A stretch of 64,000 nucleotides of DNA from Oribacterium asaccharolyticum ACB7 (GTDB taxonomy: Bacteria > Bacillota > Clostridia > Lachnospirales > Lachnospiraceae): positions 659,972 to 723,971 of the forward strand of contig NZ_JH414504.1 in NCBI RefSeq assembly GCF_000238075.1, given 5' to 3'. Made by a program: the position numbers and the translations under genes. Within the stretch, counting starts at the first letter, position 1. Every line of letters begins with the position of its first letter. The notes below the pieces were generated by a model. That model saw only the letters and a list, made by a program, of their open reading frames with translations. It was not told the DNA's origin and did no database searches. Below are positions 44,893 through 53,378 of this stretch, piece after piece.

Positions 44893-46875
44893 TTAAAGAG
44901 ATCTTGCCATGTTTACAAGGTTCTCCACCGTGAAGCCGAAGTGCTTAAACAATTCCTTAGCAGGTCCCGATGCACCGAATCCGTCCATCGATAAGGATTT
45001 TCCTTTGAGACCTACATATTTGCCCCAGCCGAAGGAGGAAAGGGCTTCCACAGAAATTCGTTTTTCAACGGAGACGGGAAGTACCTTGTCCCGATACTCT
45101 TTGCTTTGCATTTCAAAAACTTCCATAGACGGCATGGAAACAACACGAACCGCTCTTCCCTCTGCCCTTAAAATCTCTGCCGCATTTTCCGCGAGTTCCA
45201 CCTCGGAACCGGTAGCAATGAAAATGAGTTCCGGTGTTTTCTCGGAATCCGAAAGAATATAAGCTCCCTGCAGGGCTTCCTTTCCATCCCGGCATAGCTG
45301 CGGTAAGTTCTGTCTGCTTAAAACAATGGCGGTAGGACAATCCGTACTGCTCAATGCGGAGAACCAGGCGGCCGCCGTCTCCTGTCTGTCAGCAGGACGG
45401 AATACACGGAAATTCGGTGTTGAACGGAGCATAGCCAATTGTTCAATTGGCTCATGAGTAGGACCATCCTCCCCTACTCCGATACTGTCATGCGTTAAAA
45501 TAAAGATTTGCGGAATCCGCATCAAAGCGGATAGTCTTGCCATTGGCTTAATATAATCACTGAAAACAAAGAAAGTAGATGCATAGGAACGGTATCCTCC
45601 ATGTAAGAGAATGCCGTTTGCAATCCCGGCCATAGCCAGCTCTCTCACCCCGAAGTGGATGTTCTTGCCCAGTCTGTTCTCTTTCGAGAAGAATCCTTCT
45701 CCCTTCATTTCCGTCTTGGTGGAAGGAGCAAGGTCTGCAGCGCCTCCAAAAAGATTCGGCACAGCCTCCTTTAAAATCTGGAGAACTTCTCCGGAGGAGT
45801 TTCTGGTCGCATCCGCCTTCTCCTGCTTTGCCCAAAGCTCTTCATTGTTCACCAAATCCAAGACTTTCTTGGGATCATGATAAGATACATATTTCTCATA
45901 CTCTGCAGGGTATTTTTTCGCATACTCCGTTTTAACCGCCTCCCAAGCATCGTATGCCTTCTTTTTTTCTTCTAAAAGACCTTGATAGTGCGCATAGACC
46001 TCTTCCGGAATGTAGAACGCTTCCTCATACTCCCAGTTCAGGAATTTACGCATCTCTTTGATATTTTCTTCGCCCAAAGGCTCTCCGTGAGCGGAAGCCG
46101 TCCCCTGCTTCTTCGGAACCCCATAGCCGATATCCGTCTTAACCGTAATGAAATACGGTGCAGAGTCATCTTCCTTAGCCTTCTGTAAAGCCGCAGCAAT
46201 GGCCGAAACATCATTTCCATCTTCTACGGTAAGTGTTTTAAAGCCAAATGCCTCCATACGCTTCTGGACATTCTCCGCAAAGGCAATCTCCGTATCTCCC
46301 TCTATAGAAATATGATTGGAATCATACAAAATGGTCAGCTTATGTAAATTCAACGTTCCCGCAAGAGACAGGGCTTCCGAGGAAATACCTTCCATAAGGC
46401 ATCCGTCGCCGCAAAGTGCATAAGTTCTGTGATCTACCAGGGGAAGCCCTTCTTTATTGAACTCCGCACTTAAATGACTCTCCGCCATGGCAAAGCCGAC
46501 TGCCATAGCCAGCCCCGCTCCCAAGGGTCCCGTCGTAGCATCAACCCCCATGGTATGACCATACTCCGGATGTCCCGGGGTCAAGGATCCCATTTGTCTA
46601 AAGGACATCAAATCTTCTTTCTTAAGACCGCAAGAGAATAAATGTAATAGGGAATAAAGCAGCATGGAACCATGCCCTGCAGATAAAATAAAGCGGTCTC
46701 TATTTTCCCACTGTAAATGACTTGGATTAAAGTTCAAGAACTTGCCCCAGAGAGTATATGCGGCAGGCGCTGCTCCGAGAGGTAAACCGGGATGTCCGGA
46801 ATTTGCCTTCTGAATGCCATCCGCGGAAAGTATACGAATACTGTTAATTGCTTTTGTTTCTATTTCCCTATTCAT
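44893..46875 (-). CDS. tkt: transketolase
   Basis: Thiamine-diphosphate enzyme of the non-oxidative pentose phosphate pathway. 660 residues. TPP domain with GHPGLPLGAAP and GDGCLMEGISSEA (about 154-166), pyrimidine domain with LTHDSIGVGEDGPTHEP and C-terminal domain. With the transaldolase-like gene it converts between pentoses and hexoses/trioses, the usual C5 route in fermenters without oxidative steps. A candidate promoter lies at 46913-46940. Confidence 0.96.
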   Translation of the reverse strand: MNREIETKAINSIRILSADGIQKANSGHPGLPLGAAPAAYTLWGKFLNFNPSHLQWENRDRFILSAGHGSMLLYSLLHLFSCGLKKEDLMSFRQMGSLTPGHPEYGHTMGVDATTGPLGAGLAMAVGFAMAESHLSAEFNKEGLPLVDHRTYALCGDGCLMEGISSEALSLAGTLNLHKLTILYDSNHISIEGDTEIAFAENVQKRMEAFGFKTLTVEDGNDVSAIAAALQKAKEDDSAPYFITVKTDIGYGVPKKQGTASAHGEPLGEENIKEMRKFLNWEYEEAFYIPEEVYAHYQGLLEEKKKAYDAWEAVKTEYAKKYPAEYEKYVSYHDPKKVLDLVNNEELWAKQEKADATRNSSGEVLQILKEAVPNLFGGAADLAPSTKTEMKGEGFFSKENRLGKNIHFGVRELAMAGIANGILLHGGYRSYASTFFVFSDYIKPMARLSALMRIPQIFILTHDSIGVGEDGPTHEPIEQLAMLRSTPNFRVFRPADRQETAAAWFSALSSTDCPTAIVLSRQNLPQLCRDGKEALQGAYILSDSEKTPELIFIATGSEVELAENAAEILRAEGRAVRVVSMPSMEVFEMQSKEYRDKVLPVSVEKRISVEALSSFGWGKYVGLKGKSLSMDGFGASGPAKELFKHFGFTVENLVNMARSL

Positions 46876-46912
46876 CGTTTCCTCCTACATTTCGTCCAAG
46901 AGTTTCTTAATA

Positions 46913-46940
46913 ATTTTACCATAGGAAGTGAAAATGTCTA
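46913..46940 (-). promoter_or_regulatory. candidate sigma-A promoter for tkt
   Basis: Minus strand TAGACA (46935-46940), 16-base spacer, TAAAAT (46913-46918), 37 bp upstream of the start at 46875. Both hexamers deviate from consensus. Confidence 0.5.
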
Positions 46941-46961
46941 TCTGTGAATCGGAAAAAAGAA

Positions 46962-47000
46962 AAAAGAACCCGGAATAATTCAGAATCATTCCAAGTTCTC
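46962..47000 (-). terminator. terminator after tRNA-Leu
   Basis: On the minus strand AGAAC-x2-GGAAT pairs with ATTCC-x3-GTTCT and is followed by six T. It starts seven bases beyond the tRNA 3' end. Confidence 0.75.
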
Positions 47001-47006
47001 CTATCA

Positions 47007-47089
47007 TGCAGAAGATGGGAGTTGAACCCACATGAGTGTTACCTCACACGGACCTGAACCGTGCGCGTCTGCCATTCCGCCACTTCTGC
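47007..47089 (-). tRNA. tRNA-Leu (anticodon CAG)
   Basis: 83 nt, minus strand, with the long variable arm of class II tRNAs. Acceptor GCAGAAG/CTTCTGC, anticodon arm CACGG-TTCAGGT-CCGTG with CAG, T-arm TGGG-TTCAACT-CCCA, discriminator A. No encoded CCA. Confidence 0.95.
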
Positions 47090-47099
47090 GAACTCGGTA

Positions 47100-47128
47100 A
47101 CTATAGCATTTTTGGATTTTACAGTCAA
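47100..47128 (-). promoter_or_regulatory. sigma-A promoter for tRNA-Leu
   Basis: Minus strand TTGACT (47123-47128), 17-base spacer, TATAGT (47100-47105) with TGC before it. Predicted start is only a few bases before the tRNA 5' end. Confidence 0.8.
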
Positions 47129-47178
47129 GCAAATTCTTTTTCCGTAAGCTAGGCGCACGCTACTCGTCGAAAAAGACA

Positions 47179-47221
47179 AAAGCCCGGTGTTTTCAGCCAT
47201 ACGGCTCAAACTCCGGACTTT
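47179..47221 (-). terminator. terminator after tRNA-Ser
   Basis: On the minus strand AAAGTCCGG pairs with CCGGGCTTT (one G-U pair) and the stem continues past one mismatch with an inner GCC/GGC helix; a T-rich run follows. It ends the tRNA-Ser unit before the tRNA-Leu promoter. Confidence 0.75.
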
Positions 47222-47230
47222 TTCAAATAG

Positions 47231-47316
47231 CGCAGAGGGTGGGACTCGAACCCACGCGCCCTTGCGGACAAACGGTTTTCAAGACCGCCTCGTTATGACC
47301 ACTTCGATACCTCTGC
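47231..47316 (-). tRNA. tRNA-Ser (anticodon TGA)
   Basis: 86 nt, minus strand, class II with a long variable arm. Acceptor GCAGAGG/CCTCTGC, anticodon arm GCGGT-CTTGAAA-ACCGT with TGA, T-arm GTGGG-TTCGAGT-CCCAC, discriminator G. No encoded CCA. Confidence 0.95.
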
Positions 47317-47331
47317 AAGTAAATCTAAATC

Positions 47332-47360
47332 AGAGTAAAGGAAAAGGATGCTTTTGTCAA
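47332..47360 (-). promoter_or_regulatory. sigma-A promoter for tRNA-Ser
   Basis: Minus strand TTGACA (47355-47360), 17-base spacer, TACTCT (47332-47337), ending 16 bp before the tRNA 5' end. Confidence 0.75.
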
Positions 47361-47426
47361 TAGCTAAGTAAAAACGTTATAAAAGATGTCTCAGGCTTCG
47401 CCTGGTCTACTCGTTATGAATAAAAA

Positions 47427-47451
47427 AAATCGAAGGGCTATCCTTCGATTT
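47427..47451 (-). terminator. terminator after tRNA-Gly(GCC)
   Basis: AAATCGAAGG (47427-47436) pairs with CCTTCGATTT (47442-47451) over five bases; on the minus strand it is followed by eight T. It closes the Gly-Phe-Gly tRNA unit. Confidence 0.9.
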
Positions 47452-47467
47452 ACTCTTTTACTCTGAG

Positions 47468-47539
47468 AGCGCGAGACGGGAATCGAACCCGCGACCTTCT
47501 CCTTGGCAAGGAGACATAGTACCACTCTACCACTCGCGC
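47468..47539 (-). tRNA. tRNA-Gly (anticodon GCC)
   Basis: 72 nt, minus strand. Acceptor GCGCGAG/CTCGCGC, anticodon arm TCTCC-TTGCCAA-GGAGA with GCC, T-arm GCGGG-TTCGATT-CCCGT, discriminator T. No encoded CCA. Last of three tRNAs in one unit. Confidence 0.96.
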
Positions 47540-47543
47540 ACAA

Positions 47544-47616
<73 letters not shown>

Positions 47617-47621
47617 AAAAA

Positions 47622-47692
47622 AGCGGGTGATGGGAATCGAACCCACGTGTTCAGCTTGGAAGGCTGACATTCTACCATTGAACTACACCCGC
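47622..47692 (-). tRNA. tRNA-Gly (anticodon TCC)
   Basis: 71 nt, minus strand. Acceptor GCGGGTG/CACCCGC, anticodon arm TCAGC-CTTCCAA-GCTGA with TCC, T-arm GTGGG-TTCGATT-CCCAT, discriminator T. No encoded CCA. First tRNA of the Gly-Phe-Gly unit. Confidence 0.96.
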
Positions 47693-47728
47693 AATTGTGT
47701 TCTCTTCTATTTTCGAGGCACGAACGAT

Positions 47729-47758
47729 ATATTACTATATGCCTTATAATCTTGTCAA
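47729..47758 (-). promoter_or_regulatory. candidate sigma-A promoter for the Gly-Phe-Gly tRNA unit
   Basis: Minus strand TTGACA (47753-47758), 18-base spacer, TAATAT (47729-47734). It ends 37 bp before the tRNA-Gly(TCC) 5' end. Confidence 0.7.
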
Positions 47759-47827
47759 CGTTTTTTTTCTTTTTTTTGCTGAAGTATTGGAAGCACCTGT
47801 TTTTCCGGTCCTTCCCAATATTTTTGT

Positions 47828-47907
47828 CACCTTTCTTTGTTCCAATAGGTTTTCCACCTTCCTTTGTTCCAATGTCTGTCGCCTTCTTTTCGTTCCAAAA
47901 CAAGTGA
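47828..47907. repeat. 27-bp imperfect tandem repeat, three copies
   Basis: Between the tRNA promoter and the chemoreceptor terminator, units starting near 47828, 47855 and 47882 share CACCTTYCTTTGTTCCAAT-like cores, the third more diverged; a weaker trace precedes the first. The 308-bp gap 47693-48007 otherwise holds only the promoter and terminator. No credible gene covers it. Confidence 0.7.
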
Positions 47908-47910
47908 AAA

Positions 47911-47948
47911 AGCACCCGCCCCTTCCCAAAAAGGAAAGGACGGATGCT
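47911..47948 (-). terminator. terminator after the chemoreceptor gene
   Basis: On the minus strand AGCATCCGTCCTTTCC pairs over 16 bp with GGAAGGGGCGGGTGCT, counting three G-U pairs, and five T follow. It lies about 60 bp below the chemoreceptor stop. Confidence 0.88.
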
Positions 47949-48007
47949 CTTCTCCATAACGAACAAGCGAAATAATCGTGTCACTCTTTCTTCTATTTCT
48001 CTGCGCT

Positions 48008-50266
48008 TTAATATTTATCTCCTGCGTTCGAGACAAACTCTTCTTCCGCTTCTCTATATTCCGGACGTACATTTACCGCCTTAACCGGTTTATTATATTC
48101 CGAGCGTTTTGTTTCTTCCCGAAAAACTTCTTTGTTTTCCGGAACTTCTTCCAAAACTTCCTCTTTTTCATCCGGAACAACAGTCGGTTCGGCATCTAAG
48201 CCGGACTTGTCTCTTTCGCGAAGGCGGAATCTGCTGATTTGATTTCGCAGTTTCTCAGCCTGTTCATTTAACTCCATGCTCGCTGCAGAGCTTTCCTGCG
48301 CGGTAGCACTGTTATTTTGTACAACACTGGAAATCTGCTCAATTCCCGTAGTAATCTGGGATACTGCAGAGGATTGTTGCTCAGAGGCTCTGGCGATTTC
48401 CGTGATTAAATTACTTAAAGAATTTTGTCCTTCAACTACCTGATGCAGAGTATTTGCCGTGCTGTCCGCAAGGCTGCTGCCCACCTCAACCGCTTTTACC
48501 GTCTCGTCGATAAGCACAGTTGTATTTTGCGCCGCTTCAGCAGATTTCTGCGCAAGATTACGAACTTCGTCAGCCACAACCGCAAAGCCTTTTCCCGCTT
48601 CACCCGCTCTGGCAGCCTCAATTGCCGCATTTAAGGCGAGAATGTTGGTTTGGAAAGCAATGTCATCAATTGTCTTGATGATTTTACTGATTTCCGCGGA
48701 TTTTTCATTGATATGGTTCATGGACTTCTTCATTTCCTGCATCTGTCCATCGCTCTTTAATAACTCTTCCTGCCCTACCTTGGCTTCAGAATCGGCCTTT
48801 CCCGCATTGTCCGCATTCATCTTAATTCGTGAGGAGATATCGCTGATTGTTGCAGACAACTCTTCGATACTGCTTGCCTGAGACATCGAGCCTTCCGTCA
48901 AATTCTGCGCTCCGTTTGACACATTCTTTGCAGATTCGGAAACCTGATCGGAGGAAAGTTGAATATTCCCGATTAAATCTGTCAGCTTATCCGACAAATC
49001 CAAAAGAGCCACCTTGACCTTGGCAAACTCTCCCGCATATTCATTCTTCAGCTCAATGTTCAGATTACCGTTTTGAATCTCATTTAAGCTGTCCGTAATC
49101 TCTTGAATATAAGCTCTGTAATCCTTTAATTGTCCTACCAATTGTCTGAGTCCATGTGCAAGAGATCCGATTTCATTCCTGCTCTTTACCGAGATTTCTT
49201 CGTCTAAAGAACCGGAGGCCAATTTTTTCACCGACTTGGTAAGCGCAAGAATCGGTTTAGCCTGTTTGTTTCCTACCCAAAGCGAGATGAAGAGCATGAT
49301 AATCAGATAAACCGCAATGAAGAATCCCAAAGTCATCTGCAGGGTTTCAATGGCTCCGTAAATATCCTTGTGGTCCGGTGTTACCACTACCTTCCAGCCA
49401 TTGTCAAGTGTACTGAAGCCCAGCAAAACAGCATCCTTTTTACTTCCTTCATTTACGTATCCGCTGTCCGTACTGAGAATTTGGGAGGTAACATTTTTAT
49501 ATTTTCCGTCTAAAATATCAGCAAAATTTTCTCCATTTGTAAAATCCGGATGATATAAAATTTTTCCGTCGGCATTTAAGAGATAGGTATCTCCCGGATG
49601 GTATTTTTGATGCTTTAAAAATAATTGATTCAGGTAATCAAAGTCAAAATCCACTCCGACAACCGCAAAGCCTTCCCCGCTCTTTAAATAAACCGGGCTC
49701 ACATAGGAAATGATGGTTTTATTGATATTGGCATTAAAATACGGCTCCATCCAAGTTGCCTTCTTGTTTTGCAACGGCGTATAGAACCATCCGACATGTT
49801 CCATATCACTGGGATCATATGCACCCAAATCCGTCGGAGTCACTTCTTCCAAAGTACCGTTTCCGTCCGCATCCGTATAGAACGTTCCGGAAGTACCATA
49901 GGTGAGCTTCGGGTCATAACGAATATAAGAAGCTACCAAGCCGTTGATATCCTTTGTGGAGGAAACAACCAGCTCATTCATACGCTTCTCGAAATCGCTA
50001 AAGTATTGACTGTCCTTCCCGAGAATTTTGTCTTCATCCGCAAGGCTGGAAGTTGCCATCACCAAGGAATCCACCTTCGACTGTACCAGATTTAAGACGC
50101 CATCCACAGACTCTCCCGTCTGTGCGGCAGCAATCGGCATAGTCTTGTTTCCATCGGAAACACTGATATTACTCATGTACAGCATTAAGGTGCCGCCCAA
50201 CATAGCAAAAGCAACCACGATGGGTAAGAGCATGCAAAGTATTAAAGTATTACGAATCGATTTCAT
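48008..50266 (-). CDS. methyl-accepting chemotaxis protein with dCache-like sensor
   Basis: Transmembrane chemoreceptor. Start set at the ATG 50264-50266 ([13 protein letters not shown]) because GGGGAG precedes it and a hydrophobic helix begins at once; 752 residues. Helix 1 (about 8-30), a Cache-type extracellular sensor (about 45-300, with [15 protein letters not shown] and [14 protein letters not shown]), helix 2 (about 305-330), HAMP, then the signalling domain with the hairpin tip [23 protein letters not shown] split by its conserved [13 protein letters not shown] tail rich in Glu, Val and Lys carries no CheR pentapeptide. The ligand is unknown. Confidence 0.95.
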   Translation of the reverse strand: MKSIRNTLILCMLLPIVVAFAMLGGTLMLYMSNISVSDGNKTMPIAAAQTGESVDGVLNLVQSKVDSLVMATSSLADEDKILGKDSQYFSDFEKRMNELVVSSTKDINGLVASYIRYDPKLTYGTSGTFYTDADGNGTLEEVTPTDLGAYDPSDMEHVGWFYTPLQNKKATWMEPYFNANINKTIISYVSPVYLKSGEGFAVVGVDFDFDYLNQLFLKHQKYHPGDTYLLNADGKILYHPDFTNGENFADILDGKYKNVTSQILSTDSGYVNEGSKKDAVLLGFSTLDNGWKVVVTPDHKDIYGAIETLQMTLGFFIAVYLIIMLFISLWVGNKQAKPILALTKSVKKLASGSLDEEISVKSRNEIGSLAHGLRQLVGQLKDYRAYIQEITDSLNEIQNGNLNIELKNEYAGEFAKVKVALLDLSDKLTDLIGNIQLSSDQVSESAKNVSNGAQNLTEGSMSQASSIEELSATISDISSRIKMNADNAGKADSEAKVGQEELLKSDGQMQEMKKSMNHINEKSAEISKIIKTIDDIAFQTNILALNAAIEAARAGEAGKGFAVVADEVRNLAQKSAEAAQNTTVLIDETVKAVEVGSSLADSTANTLHQVVEGQNSLSNLITEIARASEQQSSAVSQITTGIEQISSVVQNNSATAQESSAASMELNEQAEKLRNQISRFRLRERDKSGLDAEPTVVPDEKEEVLEEVPENKEVFREETKRSEYNKPVKAVNVRPEYREAEEEFVSNAGDKY

Positions 50267-50300
50267 TGTTTTCTCCCCTCTAAAAAACCAATCTACCTCA

Positions 50301-50327
50301 TTATCGGAGAAAAGTATTTGAAATATA
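50301..50327 (-). promoter_or_regulatory. candidate sigma-28 (motility) promoter for the chemoreceptor
   Basis: Minus strand TATA (50324-50327), 15-base spacer, TCCGATAA (50301-50308), close to the sigma-28 pattern TAAA-N15-GCCGATAA. Placed 35 bp upstream of the start codon. Confidence 0.5.
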
Positions 50328-50384
50328 ATATTTATTAAAATTTTATTTTTATTTTTTTCCAAGACTATATTAAGATTTGTTATC

Positions 50385-50413
50385 TTGCCAGTCCATGGAA
50401 GTTTTGCTATACT
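50385..50413 (+). promoter_or_regulatory. sigma-A promoter for the unknown membrane protein gene
   Basis: TTGCCA (50385-50390), 17-base spacer, TATACT (50408-50413) preceded by TGC, 37 bp upstream of the ATG at 50450, which has AAGGAGG. Confidence 0.8.
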
Positions 50414-50449
50414 TTTTTGCCAGTATTAAGATAAAAAGGAGGCTGCATT

Positions 50450-51298
50450 ATGGCTGAATCCGGAAGAAAACAGGATTTCTATCTGAAAAAAAAGAAAAAG
50501 AAGTCCCCCTTCCTTTCCATACTTTTACATTATGTTTTACCCTATCTTATCCTAAACTCCTGCATACTCTTCTTTGTCCTGGCCACACCCAAACTACAGG
50601 TCAACGATCCGACGGAGCATGGAGACAAAAATGCTCTGGCTGTGCTTGTGCATGTGGATTCCGTTCTTCCGATTAAGAATTTTTCCGCAAAGCTGGAGGG
50701 AGAAGAACTGAACTTTACAAAAGAAAATCAAAATTACCTTATTCCTGTCAGCAGTAACGGAAATCTTCGAATCAGTGTGACTTCTATCAATGGAATGCAA
50801 AAGGTGGTGAATTCCCAAATCAACAGTTTTGATGAAAACCCGCCCGTCATCGATGAGGATCACGTCGTTCTGGGTTCAGGTTATGTGGAATTTACGGTAA
50901 GTGATACACAGTCGGGCGTTGACTTCGCTTCGATTTACGGAATAGACAAGGATGGCGACAATATAAAGCCAAAAAACATTGATGAAAACACCGGTACGGT
51001 CCAGTTTTCCATGAAAACAAACGGCATTACCGTCTATGTTTCCGACAATGCCGGGAATCAGGTAAGCGGAAACTTCAATTTGGAAGATTCCCCCTATCCT
51101 AAAACAAAGGCGGATTTGGAAGAAGAATCATCCGACGATAAAAAAGAAACCGCTTCCAAAAAAGGAAGCGATTCCGATAAAAATTCTTCCAAGACGGAAA
51201 GCAGTTCCGAAAAAAAAATCCTCCAAGAAGAAAAACTAGAACCTGCAGCTTTTCCTGCTATACCCGTTCATTATGAAATCAAGGTATTGATTTCATAA
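50450..51298 (+). CDS. membrane-anchored protein with Ig-like domain, unknown function
   Basis: 282 residues. Basic N-terminus with a run of seven lysines, one membrane helix (about 21-46), an extracellular region (about 55-215) that looks like one or two Ig-type beta domains (FTVSDTQSGVDFASIYGIDKDG, then ITVYVSDNAGNQVSG), then a Ser/Lys/Glu-rich linker (about 220-262) and a short end HYEIKVLIS. The last codons lie in a palindrome shared with the converging GGDEF gene. I do not recognise the family; adhesion or signal sensing would fit, but neither is shown. Confidence 0.82.
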   Translation: MAESGRKQDFYLKKKKKKSPFLSILLHYVLPYLILNSCILFFVLATPKLQVNDPTEHGDKNALAVLVHVDSVLPIKNFSAKLEGEELNFTKENQNYLIPVSSNGNLRISVTSINGMQKVVNSQINSFDENPPVIDEDHVVLGSGYVEFTVSDTQSGVDFASIYGIDKDGDNIKPKNIDENTGTVQFSMKTNGITVYVSDNAGNQVSGNFNLEDSPYPKTKADLEEESSDDKKETASKKGSDSDKNSSKTESSSEKKILQEEKLEPAAFPAIPVHYEIKVLIS

Positions 51299-51309
51299 TG
51301 TATCGGGTA
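51261..51309 (+). terminator. terminator hairpin inside two overlapping gene ends
   Basis: CATTATGAAATCAA (51269-51282) pairs perfectly with TTGATTTCATAATG (51287-51300) over four bases; TACCCG/CGGGTA (51261-51266, 51304-51309) extends the stem past a bulge. A T-rich run follows on the plus strand only. The plus gene stops at 51296-51298 and the minus gene at 51271-51273, both inside the hairpin. Confidence 0.9.
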
Positions 51310-52596
51310 TTTTCTTTTTTCTTCTTCACTTCTCTTTTGCATAACCCGATCAATGGCAATCAAACTGTTTTCCTTCTCTGTTCCGACAAGAAGAATCATG
51401 TACTGTTTATTGCTGCAACGAACAACAACATCCCCTCTTCGAATGGTTTGGCTTAGAAGTTCTCCAAAAGCCTGCATACGCTCTTCCAGCCCTCTGCGAT
51501 CAACATCCTCCGATTCTTCTACCGTAAAGAGCACCATCTGTACCGGAATATGCCCTCTTTCTCCGCTACGTTTGATAAAATGGTAGATACTGCAAAAATC
51601 ATTATAATCCACCATATAAGCTCCCGGGAAGAAATCGCGATTCTCTATTCGTTTTTGAATGGATTCCAGGGAAATAATATTTGCTTCCGCTTTTTCTTCC
51701 TCATCATCCTCATTGTAAACAAAATAGCCGCCCTTCCCGCCGGACTTGACATGATACATTGCTTCATCGGCTTTCTGATAAAGGCTAAGAAAGTCCAAGC
51801 CGTTTTTGGGCGAGGAGGAAACACCGATGGAAATCCCAAACTGCATCTTCGAAGTCTGTAAAGTCTCCGCAACTACCCGCTTTACCGCTCCACAGATTTC
51901 TTCACATCTTTCCTGTAAGGCCTCATCCTTCCAAAAGCCTCTATAGAAAATCACAAACTCATCTCCGCCAATTCTCCCTAAAACATCATCGGAGCGGACA
52001 AATTTCTTTAGAGTATTGGCCACCAGAGAAAGAACCTTATCTCCCATCTCATGTCCATAACGGTCATTTACCAGCTTAAAATGATCCAAATCCATCATCA
52101 AAAGCAAACCGCTTTCCCTGCGCATCTTCAGATTCTCATTAATCTGTTGTATAGAAGCGCTCCGATTCAGAAGACCTGTCAAAATGTCAATTTCCGCCTT
52201 CTTCTCCAGATGCTTTAAAGTTTCTTCCCCCTTCATAATCCGATCTACACGTCGAATCAACACGTCGGGAAGTAAAGGCTTCCGAATATAGTCATAAGCC
52301 CCTAAATCAAATCCCTTAATCTCATTTTTAGCATCATCGTCGGATGTCATAATCACAACCGGCACATTGCTTAACTCGTGATCTTCCAGCTGTCTAATCT
52401 CATTTAAAATGGCATACCCGTCCATATCCGGCATATGTAAATCCACTAAAAGCAAGTTAGGGCGAGTAACTGTCAACTCCGAAAGAGCCGTTCTCGCATC
52501 GGCATAGGCGCTTACTACATACTTGTCCTTCAGCGCCTTCTCGGCAATCTTCCGCGGAATAGTTTCATCATCAACGATTACTATGCTTTGCAACAT
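51271..52596 (-). CDS. response regulator with GGDEF diguanylate cyclase domain
   Basis: 441 residues. Receiver domain (1-120) with phospho-acceptor Asp52, diguanylate cyclase domain (about 135-300) with GGDEF (210-214) intact and an RSDD inhibitory site (201-204) five residues upstream, so c-di-GMP synthesis with product inhibition is expected. A further region (about 310-430) resembles another degenerate GGDEF-like or regulatory fold; I do not name it. 13 bp downstream of the LytTR regulator. The final residues HYEINTLIS come from the shared hairpin. Confidence 0.93.
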   Translation of the reverse strand: MLQSIVIVDDETIPRKIAEKALKDKYVVSAYADARTALSELTVTRPNLLLVDLHMPDMDGYAILNEIRQLEDHELSNVPVVIMTSDDDAKNEIKGFDLGAYDYIRKPLLPDVLIRRVDRIMKGEETLKHLEKKAEIDILTGLLNRSASIQQINENLKMRRESGLLLMMDLDHFKLVNDRYGHEMGDKVLSLVANTLKKFVRSDDVLGRIGGDEFVIFYRGFWKDEALQERCEEICGAVKRVVAETLQTSKMQFGISIGVSSSPKNGLDFLSLYQKADEAMYHVKSGGKGGYFVYNEDDEEEKAEANIISLESIQKRIENRDFFPGAYMVDYNDFCSIYHFIKRSGERGHIPVQMVLFTVEESEDVDRRGLEERMQAFGELLSQTIRRGDVVVRCSNKQYMILLVGTEKENSLIAIDRVMQKRSEEEKRKYPIHYEINTLIS

Positions 52597-52609
52597 ATTT
52601 CCTCACATT

Positions 52610-53338
52610 CTAAACATTTGCTACTTTTTTGGTGTGAATATATTCAATGTGTAACTTTTTTGTAGTAGGTAAGTACTTTTCGCTAACCAATAACTCTTTT
52701 CCGTTCATCAGATATAAACTTCGCCCTACAATTCTCTGAATTCTGCTCTTGGAAACGGCAGCATAGCGAGAAATTTGCAAAAACTCGTTTCCGCCATATT
52801 CATCCATGAAGTTTTTCACCGAAAGATAGGTTTCCAATTCCTCATCCTTTGTATAAATCACCAGTCTTCTTCCTAACGTTTCCACATAGAGGATGTCCGC
52901 CAAATAGACTCTTCTCTTTTCACGATCCGCAATAATATCGATATATCTTGCTTTCTCCAAACAATGCACAACAGCATTCATTACTTTGGCAAACTTTTCA
53001 TACTCCACCGGCTTTTGAATATAGGAAAAAGCATGAATTTCAAATGCCTCTGTAATATAATCATTTCCACCGGTAATGAAAATAATCTTCCCGTTTGTTC
53101 CCAGATCTTTCAGTTCTCGTGCAATATCAATCCCGTTTAATTCCGGCATGAAAATATCCAAGAGGAAAATATCCGCATCCAATATTTCCCGGCTATCCTG
53201 TAGACAGCTCTGCCCTGAAGGATAGAACTTAAGCTCTGCCTGCATTTCATTCTCCAGCAAATACTTTTCCAATAGGGCTTTCATAAGTTTTTGTTGCACT
53301 ATCTCATCATCACAAACCACAATCTTTAACCTGTCCAT
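52610..53338 (-). CDS. LytTR-family response regulator
   Basis: 242 residues. Receiver domain at 1-125 with Asp61 in FLLDIFMPELNGIDIA and acidic pair Asp10-Asp11; LytTR DNA-binding domain at about 138-235 (DIIADREKRRVYLADILYVE, FLQISRYAAVSKSRIQRIVG). The architecture is that of AgrA/LytR-type regulators of secretion, virulence and competence genes. It lies 40 bp downstream of the hybrid kinase gene and upstream of the GGDEF regulator, so it may be one output of the same phosphorelay. Confidence 0.94.
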   Translation of the reverse strand: MDRLKIVVCDDEIVQQKLMKALLEKYLLENEMQAELKFYPSGQSCLQDSREILDADIFLLDIFMPELNGIDIARELKDLGTNGKIIFITGGNDYITEAFEIHAFSYIQKPVEYEKFAKVMNAVVHCLEKARYIDIIADREKRRVYLADILYVETLGRRLVIYTKDEELETYLSVKNFMDEYGGNEFLQISRYAAVSKSRIQRIVGRSLYLMNGKELLVSEKYLPTTKKLHIEYIHTKKVANV

Positions 53339-53378
53339 TACGTCACCTGTAAGTTATCACAACCCCCTATCTTTTATT

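Noticed and set aside
9798..47172. Short recurring string GCGCACG-TACTCGT near 9801 and 47153
   Set aside because: One near match of 15 bases in a 64-kb window is expected by chance and no larger repeat surrounds it.
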